From Arbacia lixula (lineage: Eukaryota; Echinodermata; Echinoidea; Arbacioida; Arbaciidae), in NCBI GenBank assembly GCA_963669155.1, contig OZ022589.1, positions 13,828,741 to 13,892,740 on the forward strand: a stretch of DNA of 64,000 nucleotides, given 5' to 3'. Of this stretch, positions 13,801 to 25,229 are shown piece by piece (within the stretch, counting starts at the first letter, position 1; each line of letters begins with the position of its first letter). The notes under the pieces are model-generated. The model was not told where the DNA came from. It saw only the letters and a program-made list of their open reading frames with translations, and did not search any database. The position numbers were made by a program, and so were the translations under genes.

Positions 13801-14266
13801 GAAAAAGGGATCGTTAATCCGAGCATTTATCGCGTAACGTTCGGAATAACGAGCCTTCGGAATAACGAGTGCTTCCCATCTTATCGATAAATTTCGGTTC
13901 TTAAATATCGAAAGAACAGTTTAGAGAATACGATCACCACTATTTTTTATTTGTTGCAAGCTTCATACCAGAGTCAGTCCGGTGGCAGATGTCGATGGGC
14001 CGCTTCGACGACGCAGAACGGACCGTCAAACAAGTCGCCAAAATCAACAGAGCTAAGCTTCCCGAAAAAATCTTCAGTCAAGAAGACTATGAAACGGTGG
14101 TAAAACAAATATTTAGCTATCAATGTTATTATCATTTTTTTCTTCGCTCCTTCATTTATTCTATTCATTGTAATGCCTTATGATCAGCTCCGTTTCGTTA
14201 TCTTCTTATTATTTTCTGTTCTTATATATCTATTAGGCAGTGCTATGGAATGAAGGTGTGTTTGAA

Positions 14267-14346
<80 letters not shown>

Positions 14347-14924
14347 ATTAAATCACATTCGTAACTGGGTCAGCAATTGTTCATGAAAGCGCGAAGTCTA
14401 GTAAGAATGGTCAAGGAAATGATTCTCCTGGCATATATTTGTTTGAAGAAAATGAGAAGATTGCATGCGTACGTAAGTACTTTGTAAATGACTGGCTTCA
14501 TGATATAATAAAAGTAAAAATGTAAGTAATGATGTGATTAATGTATTTATTAACGTACGAGGTAGGCGGACACATAGCTGGTTAACTACACGTAACTACT
14601 AACTAATTTCCAACTATCTCATGAATGAACTACTCACCAAGTTAGTAAATATGAAACTAAAGATCGATTAACAATGTTAGCTACTAGCTAAGTGATTAAT
14701 CTGCGAATAATCTGCTAAAACAAATCAAAATACCACGCACCTCTCAATCATTGGTCAGAACTAGCTATATTAACGAGTAAATATACTACATCATTTTTTT
14801 AAATACACGCTGTAAATTTTACCTTACAGGAATCCTCAATACGCCAACCGAACGCTTTCGATCTGTTCCGGACGCCTAATCTTCGGAAGAGAACTGCTGT
14901 GCTAATGTTGCTATGGTGAGTCGG

Positions 14925-14963
<39 letters not shown>

Positions 14964-17900
14964 AAGTGTCTAGGAGCTGGGACATAGCTGTCAGTTACAA
15001 GTCACAGTGGCCTACAAAGTCCAGCTGATGTTTCCTAATTGTTCTAAGTAATATACTTTGTCTGCCTGCCCTCTCTAAAACGGCTGTGTTTGATGTGTGG
15101 CTTGACCATGGGATCCTTAACATACGTCTGAGGAACCACATTTCTGTTGCTTGCAAGCGATTCCCCATTTCATTGGATATTGTCCAACACTCACATCCAT
15201 ATTTCAGAGTAGGTAGCACATAACAGTCTAGAATTCTTCTAGTCTAGATATTCTTCTCTTGATTTCACTGTCACACCTCCCATCAGATGTAATCCAGCTT
15301 CCAAGATAGTTGAATCTATTAAATTGATTCAGACTGACACCATGAATTTTGATGTTGCAGACAGGTACAACTTTCGGATTTGTAACAACAAGACACTCAG
15401 TTTTCTTGCCATTGATGTACAGACCTTTCTTCTCACTTTCACGCACAACTTTGATCAGTATCTGCTGGAGGTCAGATTCTGATGTTGCGATAAGAACTGT
15501 ATCATCTGCATAGCGAAGATTGTTGATTTTGGTGCCACCTATCACTACTCCTGGTAGTTCTTCTAGTTCCCCTAGGATCCATTCACTGTATAAATTAAAA
15601 AAGATCCGGGGAAAGAACACAACCTTGCCGCACTCATTTTCCGATTTCAACAAATTCACCTACATCATTACCTACTCTTATTGCTGCTGTCTGGTTCCAA
15701 TAAAGATTTCTGATGACATTGATATCATTCAAGATGTTCAACATCTCCTCATGCTTGACAGTGTCGAACGCCTTGGTACAATCAATAAAATACATATACA
15801 AGTTTTGCTTCATTTCAATAGCCCTCTCTGATAGCATTCTCAGCATGAATATTGCATTTGTGGTACCACAGTCCTGAACAAAACCACATTGTAACTTTGA
15901 TATTTTTGGTTTGATTTTACTCCTTGCTCTCTTCATCAGCACTATCAACAAGATCTTCTTTACATGGCTCGTTAAGCTTATTGTCCTGTGTAATTCACAT
16001 TGTACTGCTCCCGGTTCTTAAGCAGAGCAATAAAGATGGACTTGCTCGGTTCTGGAGGTATATCTCCTGAGTTATATATCTCATTCAACACATCTGTCAA
16101 CTTCACTATTCCCATCTCATCCAAACTCTTGATCACTTCAACACTTAACTCATCAGGTCCAATTGCTTTGTTGTTTTTCATACTTTGCACAACGGAATGT
16201 ACTTCAGTTTGTAGAATGTCTGGGCCCTCAATTTGCCGGTTGATTGTTGGCAAAACACCCCTATCATCAGCAAGCAATTCATTGATATACTCGGTCCACC
16301 TCTCAATGATTTGGTCTTATCTTCCTCCCTTTCATCTTCCAGCAATTCAAATCTGTTCTTTACTTCCACTGTGTACATATCTTTGATAATGCTGTCTTCT
16401 TTGAGTGTTGCATCATCAAGTTTCTTAGCCCCCCTTTGCTTCTGTAATGTCTTCAGTTCCAGAGAAATTTTGCTTATAACTGGAACATGGTCACTACTTA
16501 TGTCTACACCTGGATAGGTCTTTGATTCCTTTACTGCATTTCTGAATCGCTTTTTGATGGTGATAAAGTCTATTTGATTTCTGGCGTTGTCCCCTGGACT
16601 TTTCCATATGTACTTCCTTCTGGGTGGCTGCATAAACCACGTGTTTGCAATCATAAGGTTTGTTTACTGCATCATTCAATCCACCGATCTCCCCTTTCAG
16701 ATTTGCACTGTTTCATTGCCGTTTCCAGATCTCCATGGAAAGCAGCAATTTCATTCTCATCAGTGTCCGCAGTTGGTGGATAGGTTTGAATAATTGTAAG
16801 GTTGAAAGGACTTGCAGCCAGTTTAACTAGCAATATTCTGTCTGATACTCCTCAGTGATCTATTAGACTCTTGGATGCAACTTTATCCAACATGACTGCT
16901 ACACCTCTTACATGAGCAGTACCCCCTGAGAAAATAATGTTACACTCTCCTGATGTAAACATTCCACTATCCGTCCACCTTGTCTCACTTATCCCAGGAA
17001 TATTAACTTCGAGTCGATCCAGTTCTTTCATTAAGTTTTCCAGTTTGCCTGCCTGATACAATGTTCTTACATTCCATGTGCCAACTCTGAGTGTCATTTT
17101 TCTAAGATTCGTCTTTCTCTTTTCTGTGGTAATCTGATGACGGTCGGGACCCACCCACTGATCATGGGAAACCCTACCGAGCGAGAGACTGTCTCTAATA
17201 AGAGCATTCTTCTTTGCGCTGTTGTTGTCCATACAGTTTCTTGACATTTCATGGTTTAACTAGGCGAAATACTGTAGTGGTTCACAATTGCCTTACATGG
17301 TGGGCCAAGGGTAACCACCATTGCCTTCCTCCTCTTCCGCCAGGAAATTGCCGTTGACAAAGTGGAGATCGTAACTATCCGCCTTCACGACCGATGCTTT
17401 TATGCCGGCTCGGTAGATCCACCGTTGGTCGTCGCCGTAACCCAGGCCAGGGAGGCTAAGGGGGGTGCTCAGTCTTGCCCAAGGAACTGCCCCCAAGTCT
17501 ATGGAAAGGGGAGGGGCGACTCATTGTCCCCTCCACGGGTTGCCTGTGAAGGGTCCCGTGCTATACCCATTCATGTTCATGCATGAACAAATACATTGTA
17601 TTATTAAACATATATGGCATTCAAACTCAACATCAACCAAATATACCAAACATCATAAACATAGCAAAAATTAGGTGCGACAAATCCTTCTGAACAAATT
17701 ATTATTTAATTACATAAAGATATATATATGTGTATGTGCGTGTGTGTGTGTGTGTGTGGTGTGTGTGTACTGATAAATGTTATATAGTGATCAATTTTCT
17801 CGAACGTGTTAAAATCTCAATTGAAAATTTAAAAAAATCGTTTTCATAATGAATAGTTAAAAGGTAGAATATAAACTTGCTTCCCCTCAATATCGACGTG

Positions 17901-20900
17901 TTTTATCTTCAACAACGCGTACGATAATGATATTGATCATAACGAAATCAAAACCATCAATATCAATGAGTATAGTCTAGTAATGATAAGTCATAATGAG
18001 AAGATTGGGATAACAATCATAATTCAATACATACGGTCTTCGTGTTCAGGCTCATATATACTGTTTCAACAAATCGGTTCAAGGAAAGAAAAACATGTGG
18101 TCGTCATAGATGTTTCAAAACACTTGATCGCTAAAACATGATGTACTGCTGTAATAAGAAGTATGATGATGGTGATAGCAGTAATAATCTACTATCCTTT
18201 TCGTGTTGGACTGATCTAAATAGGGTAACAGACAGTTTAATTTACTATGGACTACATCTGGACGTGGGCAAGATTGGCGCCAATACGTATATCACTCTAT
18301 TTATCACCGGTGCCGTCGAGATTGCCGGCGTCGCCCTGTTATGTGCCATCATTTCTCACGTGAGGAGAAAGTCCTGCGTCATGTTCCTGCTGGCTACGGC
18401 TAGTGGCGCCAGCTTCATCAACATATTTCTAGGTAATAATAATTTATACTTCGGCCCGTACGTCTCGACGGCAATGATAATTTACGGATCACACTTGGGT
18501 GTCAATATGAAACGAACTATATAAGAAATGTATTTCTTTGAAACGTTGCATCGTGACGTAGTCAGTCCATAAAAATAAAAAAAGGTAAATCTTGTTTAAA
18601 ATGCTGCTGTTACGCACATTGATATCAAGTTATTTGTTTTCGTTCGGATGTTTGTATGAAACGAATGAAATTACTACGACTACGTCTACTGTTACTGCTA
18701 GTAGTAGTATTACTAATATTACTACTTTGACTATTACTACTGCTACTAATGCTACTGGAATATTTTTCACCAGTGAGTGGAATTGCCAAGACGGTGATAT
18801 CTATGATCGGGATGGTCGCTATCAACTTGTCCTGGAACGTCTCCGCTCTCTTCGTCATGGAGGTCCTCCCGACCCTATTGAGGTAAGCATCATGTAGTCT
18901 GCAGGAACAGACTAACTGTGGTACTTTCTCAACACATGTGCTTGTAAAATACGACTAGCCCCTGACTTGGCATTCTATCAACTAAACTGAACTGATTTGA
19001 ATGAGCTGGATGAAATTCACTTGAGCTAGATTTAACTGCATCTAGTTGCATGGAAATTAACGAAAGTGAGATGAATTGAATTGTACCAAAAGAGCTGAGC
19101 AAAATTTTATTTGACTCCAGCTGAATTGCATTTAATCACACTAAAGAAAATTGAGCTGAGCGGAGTTGAATTGATTAAATTCAAATGAATCTATTTCATG
19201 AACCTGAAATTAATCGAGATGGGTAGAATTGGATTTAGCTTAACTAAATCTGGTAGTTGAATGGCATTTAATCATAATGAACTGAGTTGACCTGAACTGT
19301 ACCAGGACAAAATTATCTAAACTTTAGTAGTATCTAGCTGAATTAAATTTATTTTAACTGAACGAAATGGAATTGAACTAAGCCGAGTTTAACTGAATTT
19401 AAGTCAAGTGATATAGATGAAAGTAAATTGAGAGGCGCTGATTGAATTGAAACTGAATACACATAGTTTGATATGACTTAATTTAATTGAGCTGGATGAA
19501 ATTGGATTTAGCCTAACTAAATCTAATGGAATATCTGTCACACTGGCCTGCATGCAATTTAACTGAATTGAACTGAACTTTAGTGGAAAGAGTTGAGCTA
19601 AGGTTGACTGCATCTTGGTAAATGGAATAAATTCAAAATGGACTAGATTAAATTGAATTGATTTAAGCTGAGCTAACTTGCATTGAAGCTACTGGAATAG
19701 AATCTAATCTAATCTAATTTGAATTTGATTGAGCTGAAAAGAGGTGAGCTAAATTCAATTCCATCTAGCATGGTGTACTTAAATTTCAATAAACTGACAC
19801 CCGAATGTAATGTCAAAATTAAGCTAATTCATCGAATTCTACTGAATTGAGACAGTTGAATTGGATTTCATTAAATCTAACTTACTTGGATTGAATTGAG
19901 ATGAAAACGTCGAGCTAGACCTAAATCTAGTTGGAACGAACTTAATCAAAATTAAATAGGCCAATCAAATCTAGCTAAATGGAATACAAATCAACTGGAC
20001 CGAATTGAATCAAATTGTACTGCATTGAGATGAATTTGCCTTGAAGATAGTTGAAAGGATTTTAATCAGACCAACATTTCTTCACTTGAAATGAAATGAA
20101 TTGGTTATAATTGCATATAATTCAATAAAACTGAATTGAATTGAGTCCAAGTGAACATGATTTAATCGATTTGAAATGCACTCAAATTGAATACAGCTGA
20201 AATTAATGAAATGGAGCTGAGCTAAATTTCATTTGCATGGAATGTAATCACAATGAACTGAATTGTACTGAAATGAGCCGAAGAGAAGTGAGCTGAGATG
20301 TATTGATTTAATGTACTTGAAAATAATATAATTCAACTGGACTAAATAAACTTCGATTGACTCAAAGTAAACTAGGCTGAGCTGAAATGAGTTCAATCTA
20401 GTTGAATGGATAGCAATCAAACTGAACGGAATTGGATTGAATTGATATCTTTTTATAATATATTCCATTTATTGCAACCACTTTACATCTATTTGTACAA
20501 ATGTCAACGGTTGTATTAAAAATACAATAATAATCATACATATAATGTCACAATAATTTTACCTATATTAAACACAAACCGAGTGAACTGAAATGAATTG
20601 AATCGAATTGAAGTGAACTGAACTGAAGTAAATCGATGTCATTTTCTCTTCCTAGGGCCGTCGGGGCAGGCGTATGCTGTACCGCGGCTTACATAATGGC
20701 CATCGCTACACCATTGATCCTAATGCTTTATGACGTATGGCCCCCTGGTCCGCTGGTTCTTCAGTGCCTTGCCGCTCTAGTCACCATGTTCCTCTGCTGG
20801 TTTCTCCCCGAAACTAAGGGCAAGAAACTGCCGGAAACTCTGGAGGAGGGAGAGAACTTTGGAACGTAAGGGTGTTATTCTGTTTTTTTGCCGTTTTGTA

Positions 20901-21290
20901 TGTTATCATACTTCCAGTCCTTGTCTTCCCCTCCCTCCGTTAACTTCCATCGAGAAGCCAAGTGCTCGCACCCCTCGTTGTTTATGTGTCTCATGCATGT
21001 AATAATATAATCATAAACAGATCACCACTTACTGTCTGCCTTGATTTGATATAAAGAGCAAGATTACAGACTATTCAACATATTGAAATACAACTTGAAT
21101 ACATTCATTGTAATCATGTTGGAGTGTTTTTCACACTCAATCAGATTTTGTATATTCTCCTGTTTTCCAAATCAGTTTCGTATCATGATTATACTGGTTT
21201 AATTGATTTCAGTAATGCTGTCATTATACTGTTGTCAGGAACAAAGGCGGCCGCGGTGACTTCACTTTGCTGGAAGAGGTCAAGGTTTAA
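7865..21290 (+). CDS. SLC22-type organic ion transporter, 11 exons, 555 aa
   Basis: Predicted coding exons: 7865-8014, 8918-9202, 9350-9453, 12141-12295, 12990-13158, 13961-14099, 14830-14915, 18224-18432, 18774-18882, 20656-20865, 21239-21290. The phases chain without a break (1668 bp including stop). The family is the major facilitator superfamily, SLC22 branch: plasma-membrane carriers of organic cations, anions or zwitterions; the substrate cannot be read from sequence. Visible hallmarks are TM1 (LVYVVILVTWFPAGSNVLSI) and a large extracellular loop in exon 2 with three N-glycosylation sequons (NCS, NGS, NGS). MFS motif A (GAFADRYGRKPTG) is split by intron 3. PESVRW follows TM6, then AFDLFRTPNLRKR before TM7, and PETKGKKLPETLEE after TM12. 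Length is typical. Exon 10 could instead read through to TAA at 20867-20869. I prefer the GT at 20866 because exon 11 continues the frame to a stop. The exon 6 donor could also be three bases earlier. Confidence 0.88.
8130..8760 (+). repeat. probable LINE 3' tail in SLC22 intron 1
   Basis: An A+T-rich segment ends in 'gttaaataaactcaaactcaaa', which resembles the short-tandem 3' ends of CR1/L2-type LINEs. It also contains the imperfect palindrome 'gactagcactcgtgcta'. No reverse-transcriptase coding sequence remains. Confidence 0.3.
10045..10660. repeat. dispersed 'TTATTCCGAAGGTTCG' repeat block
   Basis: Both orientations of words such as 'gttcgttaatccgaa', 'ttcgttattc' and 'cggattaacgaacc' recur through the block. 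It therefore has large-scale imperfect dyad symmetry. A shorter, better preserved copy lies at about 13690-13880. Confidence 0.6.
11138..11905. mobile_element. degenerate TIR element with poly-C/G ends
   Basis: The left end (atcaaccctatctagcccgg plus G and C homopolymers) and the right end (C homopolymer, then tccgga...gctcgggctatatagagtta) are imperfect inverted repeats. The layout is the same as in the elements at 21581 and 35312, including an internal segment on 'cgcgaacattttgtgtgcat'-like words and A+T-rich middle DNA. It is a divergent third member of that family. Confidence 0.45.
13690..13880. mobile_element. hairpin element of the 'ATTCCGAAGGTTCG' family
   Basis: The left arm reads cgtttattccgaaggttcgt and continues. 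The right arm has cgttcggaataacgagcctt then cggaataacgag. The arms are inverted and the loop contains further internal inverted copies. It sits in SLC22 intron 5 and is non-coding. Confidence 0.6.
14272..14342. repeat. (TA)n(TG)n microsatellite
   Basis: A pure TA run of about 28 bp joins a pure TG run of about 42 bp in SLC22 intron 6. Confidence 0.95.
15228..15659 (-). pseudogene. reverse transcriptase palm fragment of the antisense LINE
   Basis: The longest intact piece of the element, about 143 codons, spans the YADD catalytic motif and the following GLYINGKKTECLVV segment. RT family members carry the two catalytic aspartates in [FY]xDD, and here both aspartates are retained. Upstream and downstream pieces lie in other frames. 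Confidence 0.8.
16852..17247 (-). pseudogene. APE-type endonuclease fragment of the antisense LINE
   Basis: About 131 codons include the N-terminal strand motif (GTWNVRT), the conserved ISETRW (the catalytic metal-binding glutamate region) and VAVMLDK. The frame then stops. The C-terminal SDH-like motif lies further along, out of frame. Confidence 0.8.
17700..17775. repeat. (TG)n microsatellite
   Basis: A short TA stretch is followed by about 45 bp of mostly pure TG in SLC22 intron 7, just beyond the LINE 5' end. Confidence 0.9.
18955..20640. repeat. cryptic GAATT/GAACT repeat filling SLC22 intron 9
   Basis: About 1.6 kb is dominated by degenerate five-base words (TGAAT, TGAAC, TTGAA, TGAGC), for example 'aactgaattgaactgaact'. 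One ordinary A+T-rich interruption lies at about 20455-20580. No longer repeat unit is apparent. The pentamers are strand-asymmetric (plus strand purine-rich), and the minus-strand frames across it are artefacts. The array abuts the exon 10 acceptor. Confidence 0.85.
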
Positions 21291-21580
21291 ACCAAGCGAC
21301 TGGCGGTGCTTACATCCTAATCACCCAGTCAACCACGCACACGAACGTCGGGGACTTTGCCAGAGGTGTACCCAACATGACGTCTTCATTAGAATAAGAT
21401 GTTTATACTATCGGTGCTACGTCTTATATATGTGCAGCACTTTTAAACACGAAACACTTTTTAAGCACGAACATAACGGGTTGATTATCAATGTTTCAGA
21501 GCAGTGTCATAGTTGAGTAAAGATAGGCCGCAGGTAAAATGTATGGGGAATTTCATGAACTCGTAACAAGCACCTGGTAT

Positions 21581-22101
21581 CTTAACCCTAAGACGGCCGG
21601 AGGTGGGTTGAATCAACCCCCCTCGACGTTCCGTGCAATAATGCCGCAACGCAAGAACGACTCATCGCGACACTTCTTGACTCTTTTCTTTCAAGCCTTG
21701 CCTATCTTTTTAGACCAGATTTGCGACATCGGAGCCACGCCTGTTTCCGTAACGCATGTCATCCCAAAACGTGCACAATTTTGCAATTTTGTGTGCATTT
21801 CCTATGGAAAACAGTGCTCGTTCATAAAACACATAAAAGCCTAATCATTTTTCCATTTGATAATTTTGATTGATTAATTTGATGCTAATCATGCATAATT
21901 AATTAATTGAAATTAACAATTAACAATTTTGAAAAATATAACAAATTAATCTTGTAGATTATGACACAGGTATCGTGCGTGCCAAATTTTGTCGCAATCG
22001 CGCGACCGATGGCCGGGATCTCAAGGGGGGTTGAATCAACCCCCCCCCCCCCCCCCCCGACCACAGATCAGTCCAAAAAGCCCGGCCTGATTAGGGTTAA
22101 G
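21581..22101. mobile_element. 521 bp TIR element, CTTAACCCTAA ends
   Basis: The perfect 11 bp terminal repeats are CTTAACCCTAA and TTAGGGTTAAG. Just inside each end is a 'ggttgaatcaaccccc' palindrome flanked by G/C homopolymers. A second member lies inverted at 35312-36072 with near-identical ends and interior ('aacgcaagaacgactcatcg'). It has no transposase and looks like a non-autonomous DNA transposon. Confidence 0.75.
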
Positions 22102-23394
22102 AAATTGGCTGGTAACCTAAATCTCAGGTTTTACGAATGATTCATCCTGGATACTTGTTCTTTGTATTATGAGGCTTGGATGATAAAATAAGATACTTGT
22201 TTTATAAGTATTGCTAGCTTTGTTATTTATATTTATCCATGGTTGGCATATTTCTAAACTGTTCATAAATGTTCCAATTATGTAGCAGGACATTTTGTTT
22301 AAAGCTTAGCTTACTTATGTTTCGTCTTCAGACAATTTATTATTTAAAGGTATCTGAAATTTCTACATTTCTATTTATATTATATGTGGATTTTCTTCTT
22401 CTTCTTTTTTTAACAAACAAGCCTATGGGGAAATAGTTACAGGAATGTACACCATGCACCGGTGTTTAGATCAGCGACCTCCTAAGTGTGTCGACTAGTT
22501 CATTTGATAAAACAAGCACAATGAGCATGACTTTTAAGCCAATTGTCCACTGTATACCGTGGACGATAGGCTTCTTCTCTTGTAATAGCTCTTAAAAACG
22601 CTGCTCAGAACGCAAAATGGTGAATAGACAAAAAAAGAGCACACATATGTTGCGAGGAGGTAGTTCCGAACAGAATGATTGACCCTCGGCGTTGTCAAGT
22701 AATATATGTTGAATATATCTTTGTCAAAATATATTTTGTATGATGTTTGCATATCAATTGATTATTTGAGAAGAGTTCCCCATGAGGTGAGCAGGTGCTC
22801 AATGTTCCTAATACATTAAATGCCCGTTGACGTGGTGTTTGATATGATATGTCAAACACATACTCTATGAACGATTTATTTCCGTCAATTCAATAGCTTT
22901 TTAGTCGGCGTTGAGTCGAGATCACCACTGCACATCGGTTGTCACTGCTCTTTTGATCTTTAAAATCCCCACAAGGGCTTCGACAATTCGAAGGAGGCGT
23001 TTCCTTATTGCAGCCTCACCATTCGGTGCTGGGCACCACAATATATTGTTTTCGGTTTTATTCATATATATATATGAATACATTTCTTCATAAGATCGAT
23101 CGATATTGTTTTTGTTTGATGGTATGTATTACTTCTGTAATCATCTTTAAATGTGAAATCGGCGTTAAATCATCATTCGCAAATACGCTTAACATTTCGA
23201 TATTCTCATTTTGCACCCCTGATGTATTTCTTTTTTTTTTTAAAAAAAGAGGGAGTGTTTCTAATTTTGAAGTCTAAATAGTGATAGCTTGTACCTTTTG
23301 TGAAAGGCCCAGGTCGTGATTGAGTTCATAGTGATGGGTCATAACACATGGACAGCTGCAGGGAGCATTGTATTAGGTGCCCTGCCCTTTTTTG

Positions 23395-24290
23395 TTGTCT
23401 CGACCTAGTAATCACTTCCCTGTTAGTCCGTTAGTCTATTGGTCTGTTGGTCTGTTACAAAAAATGTTCAAGTGTTTGTTTAACTTCCTCTCATTTCTTT
23501 ATTTTTGCATCAATTAATCACACTTGGTACAATTGATCCTCAGGTAATACCACATGTGTCTTCATGAGGCTGTTGGGGTTAAAGGTCATCTAGGGGTCAA
23601 AAGGTCATATGCTATGAGGCCGTGCGTATCATTTTTGTCTCGCATGAACGAAGTTTGGCAGAGACCTAGTAATCACTTTTCCTGTTGGTCTGTTAGTCTG
23701 TTGGTCTGTTACAAAAAAAAATAAAGTTTTTGTTTAACTTGCTCTCATTTCTTTATTTTCTGCATCAATTAATCACACTTGGTACAAATGATCCTTAGGT
23801 AATGCCACATGTGTCTTCATGACGTTGGTGGGGTCAAAAGGTCATCTAGGGGTCAAAAGGTCAAATGCTATGAGGCCGTGTGCATCAATTTTGTCTCACC
23901 TGAACGAAGTTCGGCTGAGTAGTCACTTTTTCTGTTAGTCTGTTGGTCTATTGGTCTGTAACAAAAATGTTTTTAAAAATTGTTTAACTTGTTCTCATGT
24001 CTTTATATCTGCATCAATTTTGTTCATACTTGGTACAAATGATCCTTGGGTAATACCACATTTTTGTTGATGAGGATGATGCGGTCAAGGGTCATCTATT
24101 TGTCAAAAGGTCAAATGATATGAGGCGTAATTTTTCTTATAGTTTTCGTTTAACTTGCTCTCATTTTTTTTTAATTTCTGCATCATTTGTGTTCATACTT
24201 GGTTCAAATTATCCTTGGGTAATACCACACGTGTGTTGAGGACGATGAGTCAAAGGTCACCTAGGCACCATTTTAAACATATGAAAACAA
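23395..24290. repeat. tandem copies of a ~255 bp dispersed repeat
   Basis: Units start at about 23403, 23667 and 23917, with a partial fourth. Each contains 'ctgttggtctgtta', 'cttggtacaaatgatcct', 'gtaataccacatgtgtct' and 'aggggtcaaaaggtca'. The same sequence recurs once in XPB intron 13 (42478-42850). The 'ggtcaaaaggtca' core is a spaced pair of AGGTCA-like half-sites. Confidence 0.8.
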
Positions 24291-25229
24291 ATTTAGCCAT
24301 GACTATTGATTGCGAAATCAGGCGAGACTCGTGGTTCGCGAACCACCTTGTTTAAATTACGGGTCATCCCATCCCAGGGCGTCATTCCATGATCCGGCTC
24401 CCTTCTTGAGCAACATCGGTTACCATGGTTACTGGTTAAATGAATAAAAAAAAACACCAATATATTTGGACGAGCTGAAATGGGTCTTTGTATGAAGTAC
24501 AAATGATTTCCTGCCCGAAATTTATATTTGTGACGCTCATTCAATTTAATCATTCTTACCAAAGGCCATATTTAACCCTTACTTTAGCTGAACACGCATA
24601 ATACGGTGAATTGAATACAAGCAAGCAAAGTAGAAAAACAGATGAACAAGTGTTTGAGGAAAATCAGATATATCATAAGAAAGTTATGTATGTGTGAAAA
24701 TCATAGTAACTTGCACTGAATTCTGAGAATCAATCTTTTTGGGTGACTCGAGTGGTACGCAATGACATACGGTACGTCATTTTCACTGCACTTGTGTACC
24801 ACCCTTAACCGAGATCTACAATTACAGCGCTGGATTTTCAAACAGAAATAATTTTCTACTTTAATTACATTTTTCATTTCAGGTTTTTATTCCCGTTTTT
24901 GCAGGCAAGATAACAGGACGTATTTATACCGTTCTATCACATGCATTACGTAACTCGTTACACATTATCTCCGTTTTCCAAGTCTTGCTTTCGGCGATGT
25001 GGTTTGCGTCATTATGATAATATCTTCTCATTCATTTTTATTTGTACGCAAAGAAAATAAAACCGTTAGACGCCCTGAAATAATATTTGCTTTGTACTGT
25101 ATTATGAATTCTTGAAATAGAACAGAACGTGCGCCCAAGATAATTCACATTCTTCAGCTTTACAATGTTTGAATATCAGCTTGATTCGATTCTAAGCGTC
25201 GAGCTAATGTCAAGTTAAATGTCAATATC

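Larger units (their letters stand above)
14927..17580 (-). mobile_element. dead antisense non-LTR retrotransposon (RTE-like) in SLC22 intron 7
   Basis: On the minus strand the order is: a 5' region (17580-17250), an endonuclease start (17247-16852, motif LRVGTWNVRTLYQAGKLE, then ISETRW), the endonuclease C-terminus (about 16650-16450, with NQIDFI and SSDHVP), reverse-transcriptase motifs (KAIGPDELSVEVI at about 16150; FIDCTKAFDTVKH at about 15780; the NLRYADDTVLIA active site at about 15500), and a C-terminal domain (GCECWTISNEMG and following, 15219-14995). At least four frameshifts or stops break the reading frame, so it is inactive. The 3' end abuts a (TA)n run at 14927-14960, as expected for RTE-type elements that terminate in short tandem repeats. 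It is inserted opposite to the host gene. Confidence 0.85.

Noticed and set aside
18138-18223. Upstream extension of the SLC22 exon 8 frame to an ATG at 18138
   Set aside because: The frame before the acceptor at 18223 is intron. Phase and SLC22 conservation place the exon start at 18224.
20866-20869. TAA directly after exon 10 as the SLC22 stop
   Set aside because: Possible, but a gtaagg donor overlaps it and exon 11 at 21239 continues the frame in phase to a stop. Kept as an alternative only.
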